Shown here in pieces: positions 34,901 to 46,466 of a stretch of DNA of 64,000 bases. Under the pieces are notes generated by a model. That model did not search any database and was not told the DNA's origin. It saw nothing but the letters and a program-made list of their open reading frames with translations. The stretch comes from Acanthococcus lagerstroemiae (Eukaryota; Arthropoda; Insecta; Hemiptera; Eriococcidae): assembly GCA_031841125.1 (NCBI GenBank), contig CM063111.1, positions 39,506,955 through 39,570,954 on the forward strand, in the 5' to 3' direction. A program made the translations under genes and the position numbers. The first letter of the stretch is position 1; every line of letters begins with the position of its first letter.

Positions 34901-37900
34901 AAACATCACCTTCCCGTTCTCCCTCGAAGTTGAAGAATTCAGAATTATTTGAAAAAGTAAGTTGGCATTTTCAAGCCTAGTTCTCCTCTTTCCCTTTTCA
35001 AAAAAAGTATCGTTTCGCTACCCCGTGGAACCAAATTGTACAAAACGATAATATACAGAACAATATTCATTCACAATATTTTTCGTATTCAGATTTTGAA
35101 GATGAAGAAAACTCCATTAGGGATCGATACAGTTTTAGGAATTTGAGTGACGAGTACGATTTCCAGTATCTAGTCAAGAGGCCTGCATCTTTCTTAACTT
35201 TTACCAGAGATTTAATCTTGTCGGGGTTAACGTTTAATATTTGGATCATTACTTTCATACCAAAAAATTGCGGAATCCTCAGTTCAAAGTTGAATGAATA
35301 TCAAGAAAGGTTAAAAGAGGTTAGCCTCCTCGTAACAGGAGAGAATATACCCAAACCCATTTTTTTATTTTTCGAGTCAAGTTCCCCCCTCCCCCTCGCT
35401 AATTTATTACAGGGTGTCTACCAGGCATGAAAATTGATTTTTTACAATTTCTTTGTGAAAGCATGAATTTTCAACATTTTGACTCTTAACATTTTTTTTT
35501 TTTTCGATTTAAAAGTTGTTTTTTTTTCTTCATTTTTCTTTATCAGAATGAAACTGCCAAAAAAGCAAAAAACGCATGAAACTTTTGACCAAACAAGTAT
35601 ATACAAGGAGGGGAGATATTTTAGAGAAAATTGGTAGTATGAAAAATGGCATGAAAAAACAAGAAAATAGCATGAATTTTTCATTTTCTGAAACTGGTAG
35701 ACACCATGTATTAATATGCAGTCGAAATGTTCTGAGAATTGTATTTGGTGAGCTTGAAAACTTCATATTTGATACCTATAGTATGTTATATTTTGTTACA
35801 TTTTTGACTTTGATCCCCATCCTTTCCAGTGGGTAATCGGGTATCAAAATTGATTCTAGGATCTTCAACATTGATTTTGAGATCTTGAATGCGCAACATT
35901 TAGCATCCTGATGTAATTTTTCGAACGCTCATAAGCTTGAAAACATTTACGATTGTAGTTCCTTTTCAAACCGTTATTTAAGCAAATCACATAATTTCAT
36001 ACAGTGATTGCTGGTGGGAGGAGTGAGGCCTGGGGCTCAAATATTTTCGAGAGATGAAGGGCAATTGAAGTACGAAATCGGCTGTAGATGTAGTTTAAAT
36101 ACAGTTTTCTCTCCTTGAAGTTTATTTTAAAACATAGTCCTCGGTAGGGTTGCTTTGAGCCTTATATTTACGACGCATCTGAGGCAGGTACGAAAAAGGT
36201 ACGAGTAACCATCTTCCTGAATAGAATCATTTGTGGCAGAAACAAAGTCGATTTTTAACTGCGGGAAAGGGGTCAAAATCCTATAAGAATTGGCGGCAAA
36301 GCAGAGTGGGACTTCTGCAATGTATCGCTTATTACTTCGTCTTCTCGACTCGGCTTTTTCACCTATTCATCCATTCTGTATTTAATTACTGATTTTCCAT
36401 TTCGATACAGAGAAATGTGAAACGCTGATCGTGACAAAAACTGAAGTGGCCCATGATAAACCTATCAACAGCGTGTGTCTGTCCCCGAATGACCAACTGA
36501 TCGCTACTGGATCGCAGGATAAAACTGCGAAAGTAGGTTAACAATCAATTTAAATAATGAGATGCTTCGGTCAACTCGTATCACTAATTATTAATAACCA
36601 CGTGAAACTTTCAAGTGGTATAAACCCTTATTTTTCATGTTATATTGATTTCGCTAAAATGTGTCGTTGTTCCTCGCGGTTCTAGGTATGGTCAGCGAGT
36701 GATCTCTCTCTCCTCGGAGTCTTACGAGGTCATCGTCGCGCCATATGGTGCGTGAAATTCTCTCCCGTTGACCAAGTATTGCTTTCTTCCTCAGCCGACT
36801 GCACTCTACGATTATGGTCACTAACGAACTTCTCTTGCTTGAAGGTAAATACATGTTAAGTGTCTGTCGTAACATATTTGGACGCTATCATGAAAAACAT
36901 GTAACATTTGGTTTCTTGTCTCTTCGTATACTCAGCTTTTTCGAGATGTTCTCGCATTTGTTTCATAATAACCACTTCGAGATGCCATCAGCATGTCGTA
37001 GATTGCCAGAATATCTCAGGAAAATTAAACCGAAAATAGGGGGTATTCGGATAAAACTTGCAGCAAAAACTTTTTTTTTTACAAATCTTTTCAGATTGGC
37101 CCCTTTATTAGCGTATTAGAAGTCTTCATCGATCTCGGAAAGCATTTTCCCCAAGAGGCCCAACGTATCGCGACACCCAGTCTTTCGTGAAAATCTTAAG
37201 AGAACTCAAGAAATACCAACTACAACTTTACCTGTTTCAATATATCTGTTGCCATTAATGTGTGTACTCAGTTAAAGCTCACTAGTTTCTAGCCCCTAAT
37301 TCTTCCCCTTACGGTGTAATTGGCTAAAAATTTTGGAGGTTTTTAACTGTCATCTGTTTACACAACAATTCAAAGTTTCAGCCTGGTTGCTTTGAAAGAA
37401 GGTCTTCCAAGGGCTATGAATTGTGAGAAATCAGAACTTTTGATTGTTTTTGGCCTTCGTATGATGCTCTTTGAAATCGAAGGGCTGAAATTTTCAAATG
37501 AGGTGTAGACAAGTGAAAACTGCAGGTCTATTGAGTTTCTTCACCCCGGTCCGTCAATAAGACAAGGAATGAAGGGAAGAAGATGGGTGAATATTTTATG
37601 AAATTATACACTTTATGATTATACTAAACAAATTAACGGTAACGTAACCATTATCTGTTAAAATTTGATTGTCCTCCTTTCTCTCTCAACCTTAGATACT
37701 ATACTTCTAATAATGTATATTTTATAACCTCCTTTTTGGTGATGCCTTGCCGTGGTGAGGAGGCTTAAGCGTAAAAAATAAAAAAAAACTGTCTGTGAGG
37801 TTATATACTTATCGTTAAAATCGCGACCAAAAGCACCTAGGAGAAGGCAAACTCCGACAGATAAACCCTGTTGAAAGCAATGAAAAACTATAACAGTATC

Positions 37901-40900
37901 TTTTTTCAGGAAATTTAGCTTTTCGAAATATGAATTACTGATGATGGCGTTCCAATAGGTAAATAATTTTTCCGGACGTAAAAAGCTCCCCATTCGGATG
38001 TCCGGGAGGGAGCTACGTGAGGGAGCATCATCATCGGAAAGTTTTAGTGAAGGAAAAGAAGGTAATATAGTTGGGGATTGTGGATTAGGAATGAGAAGTG
38101 AAAGAGGAGAGCGTTTGATACAGTTTTGTGCGAAGTATAACTTAGTTATAGGCAATACTCAATTTAAAAATCATTATAGAAGAGAGTCAAGGTAACGAAG
38201 GTAGATATCAGATTGAATAATATATTATCACAAAAAAACGTTTTAGAAATCAAATATTAGACTGTAAAACTTATCCGGAAGCAGATATTGCAGTGATCAT
38301 AACTTGGTAGTAATGAAATACAGGCTTCAATTGAAGAAACTTGTGGTAGGAAAGAAGAGGTAAAAATATGGAATTTGAAAAAGTTAAAAAATATTAATAC
38401 TAGGGAGAAATATCAAGAGGATATTGTATTAGAATTATAGGCTGGAAAAACACAAGAAATTAACAGTGTAGAGGAAGAGTGGAGTAAAATTAAGGAGGGT
38501 ATATTAAAATCAGCAGAAAAGATTCTAGGTAAAACTAAAAAAGAAGAAAAGAAACTGCGGATGAAGGAGGAAATCCTCAGAAAGACGGATGAACGAAGAA
38601 AATATAAGAATGCAAACGATAGAGAAGGTAGATTAGCTTATCAAAGGTTAAGGAATGAAAGAAAGAGAGAGTGTAAACAGGCAAAGGAGGAATGGATGGA
38701 AGAAAAAAGTGATAAGATGGAAGAGTTTATGAATAAAGGACAAAAAATAGACTTGGCCTATAGAAAAGTAAAAATGAAGTTTGGAGAAAGAAGGAAGAAA
38801 GCAAGTAGTATAACAAATAAAGAAGGAGAGCCTATTTACACAGCTGACGGAAAAGTGAAAAGTTGGGCAGAGTATGTAGAAAGACTGTATAGTAATAATG
38901 GGGATGAAGAGATAAGAACGGTGAGGGAGGAAGATGTGGAATAATAATAATAATATTATTATTATTAAAAATCATTCAAGGAAGCGAAAACAAAGATGGT
39001 GGTGGTGTACAGGTGGAAAACACACCAAACGTACAAAATGATGAAATAATTTTCGAGGAAAATCTCCGATGATTTCCGACGAATTTCATCAGAAATCTTC
39101 GAGAAGATTCCAGGAATTTCAGTAGAATTTTATCGAAAATATAAGGGGAAAGTTTCCGATCATTTTCGAAGATAGTTTCATCGGGCATCATTGAGGAAAA
39201 TCTTGGATGATTTCAGGAGGATTTTTCCGGAGAATTTCATCGGAAATCAAGTTTCCAATGTTTTCTAAAGAATTTCTTCAAAAATCTTCAGGAAAATTTT
39301 CCGATAAAATTTATGAAGAATTTCATTGGAAATGTTTGAGAAAAAATGTCGATGGTTTTTGAAAGAGTTTTATCGAAAATCTTCAGGAAAAATCTCCCGA
39401 TAATTTCAAGAGAATAATTTCATAGGAAATCTTCGAGAAGAATCCCCGATGATTTTTAAGAAATTTCATTGGATTTTTTTCTTTTTGGGGGGGGGGGGGC
39501 GATAATTTCCGAAGAATTGAGACTATTTTCCACTCACGCGATGGAATCAGAAATATTTTTGATGAAATTCTTCGGAAATCAGCCCATTATTTCCGAAGAA
39601 TCTTATCGAAAATAATTAGAGAAAATCTCCGATAATTTAAAAAAAAAAACTGTCATTGAAATTCTTCGAAAATAATCTCCACTAATTTTCAGAGAATTTC
39701 ATCGGAAATATTCAGAAGAAATTTCCGAGGATTTCGAAAAAGTTTGCAAAAAATTTTCGGGGAAAATCTCTGATCCCATCGCACGAGTAGGCAATAGTTC
39801 TCGAAGAATTTTAATAAAATTTTTTGGAAAACATTGGAAATTCTTTCTGAATATTTTCAATGGGATTCTTCGAAAATGTTCTAAATTTTTTTCCAAAAAT
39901 TTCCGATGAAATTCGTTGAAAATCATCGGAGATTCTTCTCGAAGATTTCCAAATCATCAGGGATTTTTTCTGATGATTTTCGATAAAATTCTTCAAAACC
40001 ATCGGATTTTTCCGAAACATTTTTGATAAAATTCTTTAAAAATTATTGAAAGATTTTTGAAGAAATTCTTCGGAAAACATTGGAAATTTTCTCTGAAGAT
40101 TTCCGATGAAATTCCCCGGAAATTATCAGAGATGATTCTTAAAAATTTCAGATAAAATTCCTTGGAAATCATCGGAGATTTTCTCCGAACATTTCTTAAT
40201 GAAATTCTTCGGAAATCATCGGTAATTTATCCCAAAAATTTCCGATGAAAATCTCTGGAAATCATCGAACCTTTCTTCTGAAGAAATGTTTCAAATATCT
40301 CATCAGAGATATTTCTCGATGATTTCCTATAAAATTCTTTAGTATCGTTGGAGATTTTCCTTTAAATTTTCAACAAAATTCTCCTGAAATCGTCGAGAAA
40401 TTTTTCTCAGTGATGTCCGATGAAATTCTTCGAAAATGATCGGAAATTTTTCCTTAATATTTTCGATAAAATTCCTCGTAAATTATCTTCGGAAATCGAA
40501 GGAATCTTCTCGAAGATGAATGATAACTGCACGTGTTTTTCGAAAAGAAGTCTATTCGGGTATAGATGCAGTTTTTCGCGAACGAAAGCTTCAGTTTTGA
40601 AGTTAACACTCCTCTTTATGCACACATCTCGAAGGGAAACCTTTTTTCCGAAGCAAACGCTCTCACTCCTGAGCACAAGCTTCCTCTTCACTTTTTTTAT
40701 GCCTACACTCTGCAGCTTGCACTTCACTTTTGCGAAGTGAAAGCTGAAGCTTCTCTTTATGCATACCTCCAGTTATACCAATAATTTCTCCGATACAGAA
40801 GTTGCCGGCCCTGCTAGGATAATTTATAGGAGAATTGAGAATAGAATAGTATGCAGAATTAGCAGATGATCAGTTTGGATTTAGAAAAAGTAGAGGTACT

Positions 40901-43900
40901 AGGGAAGCAGTGTTAGCTTTGAGAATAATTGTAGATGGGAGACTCAAAAAGAGCGAGGATGCATATATATTCGTTGATATTGAAAACGCGTTTGACAATG
41001 TTAAGTTGGATAAAATGTTTGATATTTTAAAAACGATATGAATAAAATTTAAAGAAAGACTAGTTATTTTACACTTATGTATAAAGGACATTGAAAGTCG
41101 CATTAAGAATAGAAGGAGAGAAATGAGAGTCTAGTATAGAAATAGGTGTAAGGCAGGGGGTGCACCTTATCTCCAGTATTATTTAATCTGTACATAAAGT
41201 GGGCCATTTAAAAAAAAAAAAAAAAAAAACGAAGCAGGTGTCACTGTATACATAATAAGCGTGTTACAAGCCAAATTATTACTTTATCGAAAAAGTAATC
41301 TTTTCAAATCAATAATAAATCTGGAAATCAGAAGAGTGTTCTTGAAAACCTATGTTTGGAGTGTAGCCTTGTATGGATAGGAAAACCAGAGTAGAGAAGG
41401 ATAGAAGCTTTTAGATGTGGTGCTATAGGCGGATACTTAGCATCAAATTGACAGATAAGGTAAGAAATGCGGAAGTACTTAACAGAATAGGAGGTAAAAT
41501 GGATATTTGGGATTGTCTGAAGAGAAGGAGAGATAAACTAATAGGGCATAATTTGAGGCACCCAGGAATAATATCACTGCTGCTAGAAGGAAAAGCGGAG
41601 GGAGGGAAAGAATTGGGAAGATCTGCACAGATTCCAGTATGTTCAACAGATAATCCAGGATGTCAAATGTAAGCGTTATTACGATATGAAAGAACTTGCA
41701 TAGATAGGGAGAAATGGAGAGCTGTATCAAACCGATCGTAAGACTGATAACCTTATCATCATCATCATCATATTTTATAAATTTTTGAATAAACTTGATT
41801 GATGGAATTTTTAAGCTTTCATTAGTCCAAGTAGTGAATGTGAGGTACCTGTCGTGAGATTTCCAAGATCACCGAATTCATTTTCGATATTTGAAACATG
41901 ATATCCATAGTACCCATATTGTAATTCATGGCGTATTTCTTTTCATGTCCTGCCCGTCAGGTGCCTCAATTTTAAAATGCGGGTTAAATTAACGTCACAG
42001 TCGAATTTAACAACCCTCAAACTTGAAGTATGGTATCTGTATTGTAATCCTTATCATGCTCGTTTTCATCTCTCCTTGACCACTGATGCCAAAATTTTAA
42101 AATAAGGTTCTTATTAACGTCACAGTCGAATTCAGCGACCACCAAACTTGAAAAATGATATCCATATTATCATTCCTGTCGTGCTCGTTTTCATTTCTTT
42201 TTGCCTCCTGGTGCCGCAATTATGAAATTAAGCTCAAATTACGTAAAAATCGAATTCATTCCTGAGAAATAATACTCATATTATACTTTTATGAAGCTAC
42301 AATTTTGACGACTCCCGAAACTTATAAAACGTTGCCCGTATTGTGATTCTTTTCACGTTCATTTTGATAATCTCTCCCCACCCTTGAATCCTTGAATTTT
42401 GAAATATGAATGCCAAATTGACTTCAAAATCCAATTCAGCAACCCCCGTAACCTAAGAAGTGATACCCATGTTGTAGTTTGTGAAATTGTTTCATCTTCC
42501 TCCCTCCCCCCTCCCCCCCCCACCGGTGTTACAAGTTTGAAATGAGATTCAAATTAATTTTGAAATCGAATTTAGCGATTACTTGAGAAATAAAACCCAT
42601 ATTGTGATCCTTGCCATGTGTATTTTTGTACTCCCTCCACTGCTCTCCAGTGCTACAGTTTTGAAATATAGGTAAGAATAATGGTAAGGTGTCCCTAAGG
42701 TAAGGAAGTCAGGAAACATCAGGATATTTCGTGGACTTTACTGAAAGGTCAGGAAAAAATGAGTAAATTACCATCCGTACTCGTGGCTTTATATTTGAAA
42801 TTTAAAAATAATCCGAAGACTTTTCTGTATGGATTCTTCAAGTAAAAAAAAGGAGGCCAAGAAAAAATATTTGAAGAGTCTGTAGACATCCTGTAAACGT
42901 CAAAATAAAATCAAATTCAGGAACCCCCGAAATCGAAGAAATGTCACACATATTGCATTTAATGTAATTTTTTTTATTTTCCCTGCTCTGTAGTATCACA
43001 ATTTTCAAATGCCGAGTAAAGACAATGTCGAAAATTAATTCGGGGACCTTGATTCTTTTTACTATTCGTTTCAGTGAAATCTCATTTCTACTAAACCTTC
43101 GCAACACGGAAAATAAATTTGAAAAGTGTGGTATCTATGGGTTGGGAGAAGGAGGACAAAAAAATGTCGTATGGATGTACGAAAACAGATTAAGAGTAGT
43201 CGGTTTAAGATCTTTGAGGTTGATGAGAGAAAATAAATGTCAGAAATTCTATATTCCTCCTCCCCATAACGCCAGTGATGTATGGCAGTGTTAGGTGTCA
43301 TTTTGAATTCCTGAACGACGTCTGGGTGAAAGCTACAAAAAAAAAAAAAAAAATTAACGAGGATCAATTCGGGCTATTCCTTTTTCCCATATGATTGGTA
43401 GTTCTCAAAATTGGTTCAGCCTTTTGTGGAAAAATGTTTCGTCAACATCACTACAAACTTTTGATATGTCAATTAAGGAACTAATCTGAAGAATATGTGA
43501 AAAATTCTCGTACCTCTCTCAAATTCTATTTTTCCTGGGCGAGAACTACTCGAGTGCATCATATTTAATTTCAGACACTGGAAGGGCAAGATTGCTCCGT
43601 ATTGAACTGTTCATTCATCAACAATGGGACTCAGATAGTAAGCAGTGGAACCGACGGTCTCATCAAAGTGTGGGTGATCAAAAGTGGCGAAGTTGTGAGC
43701 ACGTTGGATAAACACGCAGCCCGAGTATGGGGGTTGGCAGGTAATGCGACGGTTGCTGTTTCAAGGTAGATTGTAGCAAGAAGGCAGTTGACGACATATT
43801 GAAAATGTCACTGAGGTTATCGCTCGACATAACCATTTTCTATAATATTTTACGGTCTAGTGAGTTCGAATGATTCAACAATCGTTACCGGCGGCGCCGA

Positions 43901-46466
43901 TTCTAGAATAGTATTTTGGAAAGACAGAACCGTCGAAGCTCGTTTGGAGGAAGCCAAATCTAAGCAGGAGAGGGTCGAGCAAGAACAACACTTGGCCAAC
44001 TTGCTGAAAGCGGAAAAGCTGTTTCCGGCCTTGCAGTATGCGATTACCCTTGATCGACCTTTGCAAGTCCTGAAGATCATTGAAAGTAAGTTTTTATAAT
44101 TAAACTTACAATATCATTAGTAACTGACGAAATAGCGACACCTTCTCGATAGAATTTAGTAACCGACGTAGTGAAACGTCCTAGAAAAGGAACCTAAGTG
44201 TAGATTGATTTCTCGAACATGGATTGACTACCTTCTGCCGGGAAGGTGCACTAGTTGGGTTGTTTTTAATGATATTGGTTGCGATTCGATGAAGCCTATC
44301 ATAAATTGATTATTAATTTGGAACTTGGTGAACAGGTATATTGCAAGGAAAGTCAGAGGGCTTGAGAAGCATCGTGGACCAGTTGAATGTAGACCAAAAA
44401 GAAACGCTGCTGGGGTACGTTTCCGAATGGAACACAAACAGCAAACGGTCTTATATTGCGCAGGTAAATGAATCTCGTCTTCTCGTCTAATATCATCTGA
44501 TACAAATGCTCGCGATCCTGTCGAATCGGTGTTTTAATCCGAGCCAAGAGATGGAGAATTTCAATCCTGATTTCGATCCAGGACCAATATAGTTATCTTG
44601 TGAGGGAGGGCTATCTAGCGAAAACTGCAAATGTTCTTGTTATCGGATAAAATTTATCGAGAGCAGTCATGTTTATCATTTGATGACGTACATCCTGTTA
44701 CTTCTTTTATCTTCAATATGTACTGTGGTTTCGGTTGAATTTTCTGTCAAGTGAAAAAGAAACTTGATTAGAGCTCAACTGATAGAGTATTAAAGGGTTT
44801 GGGTCTCTTGTGAAAAAATATCTGCACATGTGGAATGAGAAAGTTACCCCTTTCAACGTCCAGGGAAAAGTGATGCCCCTCAAAATGTGAATTTCGAATT
44901 AAAAATTGATTTATGAATCTTAAATTAAAATTACTGTTAGTAATTTTTAGATTAAAATTTAATTGAAAATTAAGAATTATTAAATAAAGCTTCTGATTTT
45001 AATTTTAATTACAATACAATCTCGATTATATCAACTAATTTGAGAATGGGGTCGTTGATATGACTGAATATTGATATAATAAGGAGCATTTTTTGAACAT
45101 TTATTTTTCATCAAATATCTCAGGTTGGTGTTCCATGGAATTTAAAGCTTCTCCTGTGCCTTGAAGACCCTCAGAATAACTCAAATCAGCAGATGTTTTC
45201 ATCTTCTCGTCCTCATCATCGCCGTCGTTGTCATCATTACCACAGTCCTTATTCGGTTCATCCACAAGTTGAATGATATCATCTTCTGTCAACTCACAGC
45301 TCTCATCCGTATTCATCCACTCTGCATCTTCTTTCTCTATGTCATTGCAGTCTGGAATCTCTCGTAACAACTCAATAAGCCGATCTTCTTCAGGGTCCAC
45401 AGTTTCTTCTAAATTCTCATCAGTAACTGTACCACTCAAATTTTCACTTTCTTTTTGGTTTTCAAAATTTCTCCAAGCTTTATGTATAACTTTATGGTCT
45501 AACTGCTGCTACAATCCATTGAATAACATTTGAAATATCGATTTTTTTTTTTAAGTGCTCCATGTAATTATGATCAAGGTCTTTATCATCTTTGAGAAGA
45601 ATATCTTACGTAAAAGCTTCCGACGGTACTTCTTCTATTACACTTTTTTTTTTAATTAAAGAGAAAAACTGAATGTTTACGCCCCTCTATCATCGATTTA
45701 TGCACCTATGTTCTTTATTTTGACGCATTTTCAAAACATAATTTGCCCTCCCCACTGTATCATTTACCCCCTCAAGAATCGTAATCTGGCTACGGGCCTG
45801 CTACCTGAGAATAAGAAATTTGTTAGAAATCAGAAGTTCGTTAGCGAATGCTAAAAACTTTTTGGATTAAAAATATTATACACCATTTGTTTCTAACAAA
45901 CTTCTTATTCTCAGATCGTACTACCTAATGATCTTTGCCCCGTGTGTTTTTCTTGTGGGGGAGTCAATACGTTCGTTAGCCCAAAGACGGGTATTTTTGC
46001 TGACAGTTAGTCATTGCGTGACGTCACATAAAGGAAGTCTATTATATATTTTTAAAAAATTGAAAAAAAAAAACAACTGATATCAATTAGAAAAATGTAG
46101 TATTTTCAAAATTTTGAATAGGCAAGGAAATGTTGAACTAGATATTAAATAGTTGAAACGGAAATAGTTCGTAAAATTTCAGTTTTTTCTTAGTCACTCC
46201 GCAGTTCACCTTTACTAATTTCCCATTTTTTAATTTTTTTAATTTTTTTTTTTTCTAACTTATATAATTTGTATATGTACTTATTCTTTCAGCTGATTTT
46301 ATCGTTCCTAATTGACGACGTCCTTGCTAACAAATTGAAAATATCGGATAGTCAGTTGGAAGGCTTACTAGCTTACACGAACCGTCACTACGATCGAATG
46401 GTTTCGCATGTGGAAGATATTCAACTTATCTCCTATACTGTTAAAATGATGGAACCTTATACATAA
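28915..46466 (+). CDS. TBL3: TBL3 / Utp13 homologue, WD40 U3 snoRNP subunit, 15 exons, complete
   Basis: TBL3 (yeast Utp13) is a nucleolar tandem-WD40 protein of the UTP-B complex needed for early 18S rRNA processing. Exons: 28915-28943, 29200-29251, 29330-29561, 29662-29845, 29990-30169, 30264-30436, 30517-30701, 30796-30996, 31513-31690, 36411-36532, 36686-36844, 43575-43740, 43861-44085, 44336-44463, 46293-46466. They sum to 2,388 nt = 795 residues plus TAA, close to the ~800 of animal orthologues, and every phase agrees. The N-terminal FYTGG motif is typical. WD signatures include LIKLWKW (~99), ILRVWDI (~147), VILWDL (~237), KVRIWDV (~288), SVRVWMM (~417), TLKLWQL (~464), TLRLWSL (~558), LIKVWVI (~598) and RIVFWKD (~641). 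The Utp13 C-terminal helical domain follows (~650-795). Most introns are 75-500 bp; introns 9 (4.7 kb), 11 (6.7 kb) and 14 (1.8 kb) are swollen by repeats. No AATAAA is obvious just after the stop. Confidence 0.95.
32200..34100. repeat. Degenerate ~120-bp repeats in TBL3 intron 9
   Basis: Repeated phrases TCACTGAATTGGCATTGGTA, AACTGTGGCATC.GGGG and GGCACTGGGAAAGAGAGG recur in one orientation and fade to the right into AT-rich DNA. The family also occurs at 21990-22650 and, inverted, at 41830-43080. A C13 tract lies near 32880. No coding signal. Confidence 0.5.
35410..35708. mobile_element. 299-bp mariner-like MITE in TBL3 intron 9
   Basis: Starts CAGGGTGTCTACCAG after a TA (35408-35409) and ends with the complement of CATGGTGTCTACCAG before a TA (35709-35710). 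GCATGAA words sit just inside both ends. TA borders and CAGGGTG ends are characteristic of Tc1/mariner non-autonomous copies. The interior is AT-rich with no transposase. Confidence 0.8.
37990..41775 (+). mobile_element. RTE-clade LINE remnant, split by satellite array
   Basis: Left half (to 38942): an endonuclease tail with GNIVGDCGLGMRSERGERLI, then a basic linker ending SWAEYVERLYSNNGD. Right half (from ~40790): DQFGFRKSRGTREAVLALR and FVDIENAFDNVKLDK (RT motifs), a broken copy of the GVRQGCTLSP region, then MWCYRRILSIKLTDKVRNAE and RRRDKLIGHNLRHPGI, the usual RTE C-terminus. The 3' end is an (ATC)n tail at 41756-41771. Many stops and shifts; the FADD region is not recoverable. A 5' fragment may extend left to a CCTTGCCGTGGTGAGGAGG block near 37745. 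Sense with TBL3, inside intron 11. Confidence 0.82.
38990..40520. repeat. Mirror-image ~45-bp satellite array
   Basis: The same TCCGATGATTT/AATTTCATCGGA monomer as at 18680-20770. From about 39050 to 39770 monomers read GATTTCC..GAATTTCATC; from about 39790 to 40500 they read in reverse complement. The switch is at 39775-39795, with a short reversed patch near 39545-39575. A G13 tract lies near 39488. It sits between the endonuclease and RT parts of the RTE remnant. No obvious terminal repeats. Confidence 0.82.
41830..43080. repeat. ~120-bp degenerate tandem repeat in TBL3 intron 11
   Basis: About eight to ten same-sense units. Landmarks are CACAGTCGAATT.A.C.ACC (41997 and 42121, 124 bp apart), ACTTGAA.TATGGTATC.G.ATTGTAAT, TCGTTTTCATCTCTCC and TTTGAAATA.G. 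It starts just after the RTE LINE's (ATC)n tail. Reverse complements of the same unit occur at 32200-32700 and 21990-22650. Confidence 0.65.
45012..45660 (-). mobile_element. pogo/Tigger transposon remnant, transposase C-terminus
   Basis: On the minus strand, a frame at 45439-45101 encodes an acidic tail including EWMNTDESCELTEDDIIQL and the SYSEGL segment, typical of the end of Tigger/jerky DDE transposases. Upstream (45560-45440) reads KKKIDISNVIQWIVAA with later stops. The left end, CAATACAATCTCGATTAT at 45012, resembles a Tigger terminal repeat. The catalytic domain is missing. TBL3 intron 14, antisense. Confidence 0.72.
45805..45914. mobile_element. 110-bp foldback MITE
   Basis: CTGAGAATAAGAAATTTGTT at the left pairs with the complement AACAAACTTCTTATTCTCAG at the right end, about 25 bp per arm with one mismatch, around an AT-rich 60-bp centre. 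TBL3 intron 14. No target duplication seen. Confidence 0.6.

Noticed and set aside
37658..38155. 165-codon minus-strand open frame
   Set aside because: It is antisense to the recognisable RTE endonuclease text (GNIVGDCGLG...) and has no homology of its own.
45101..45439. Independent acidic-protein gene on the minus strand
   Set aside because: The text matches the acidic C-terminal tail of Tigger transposases next to a Tigger-like terminus, so it is transposon debris.
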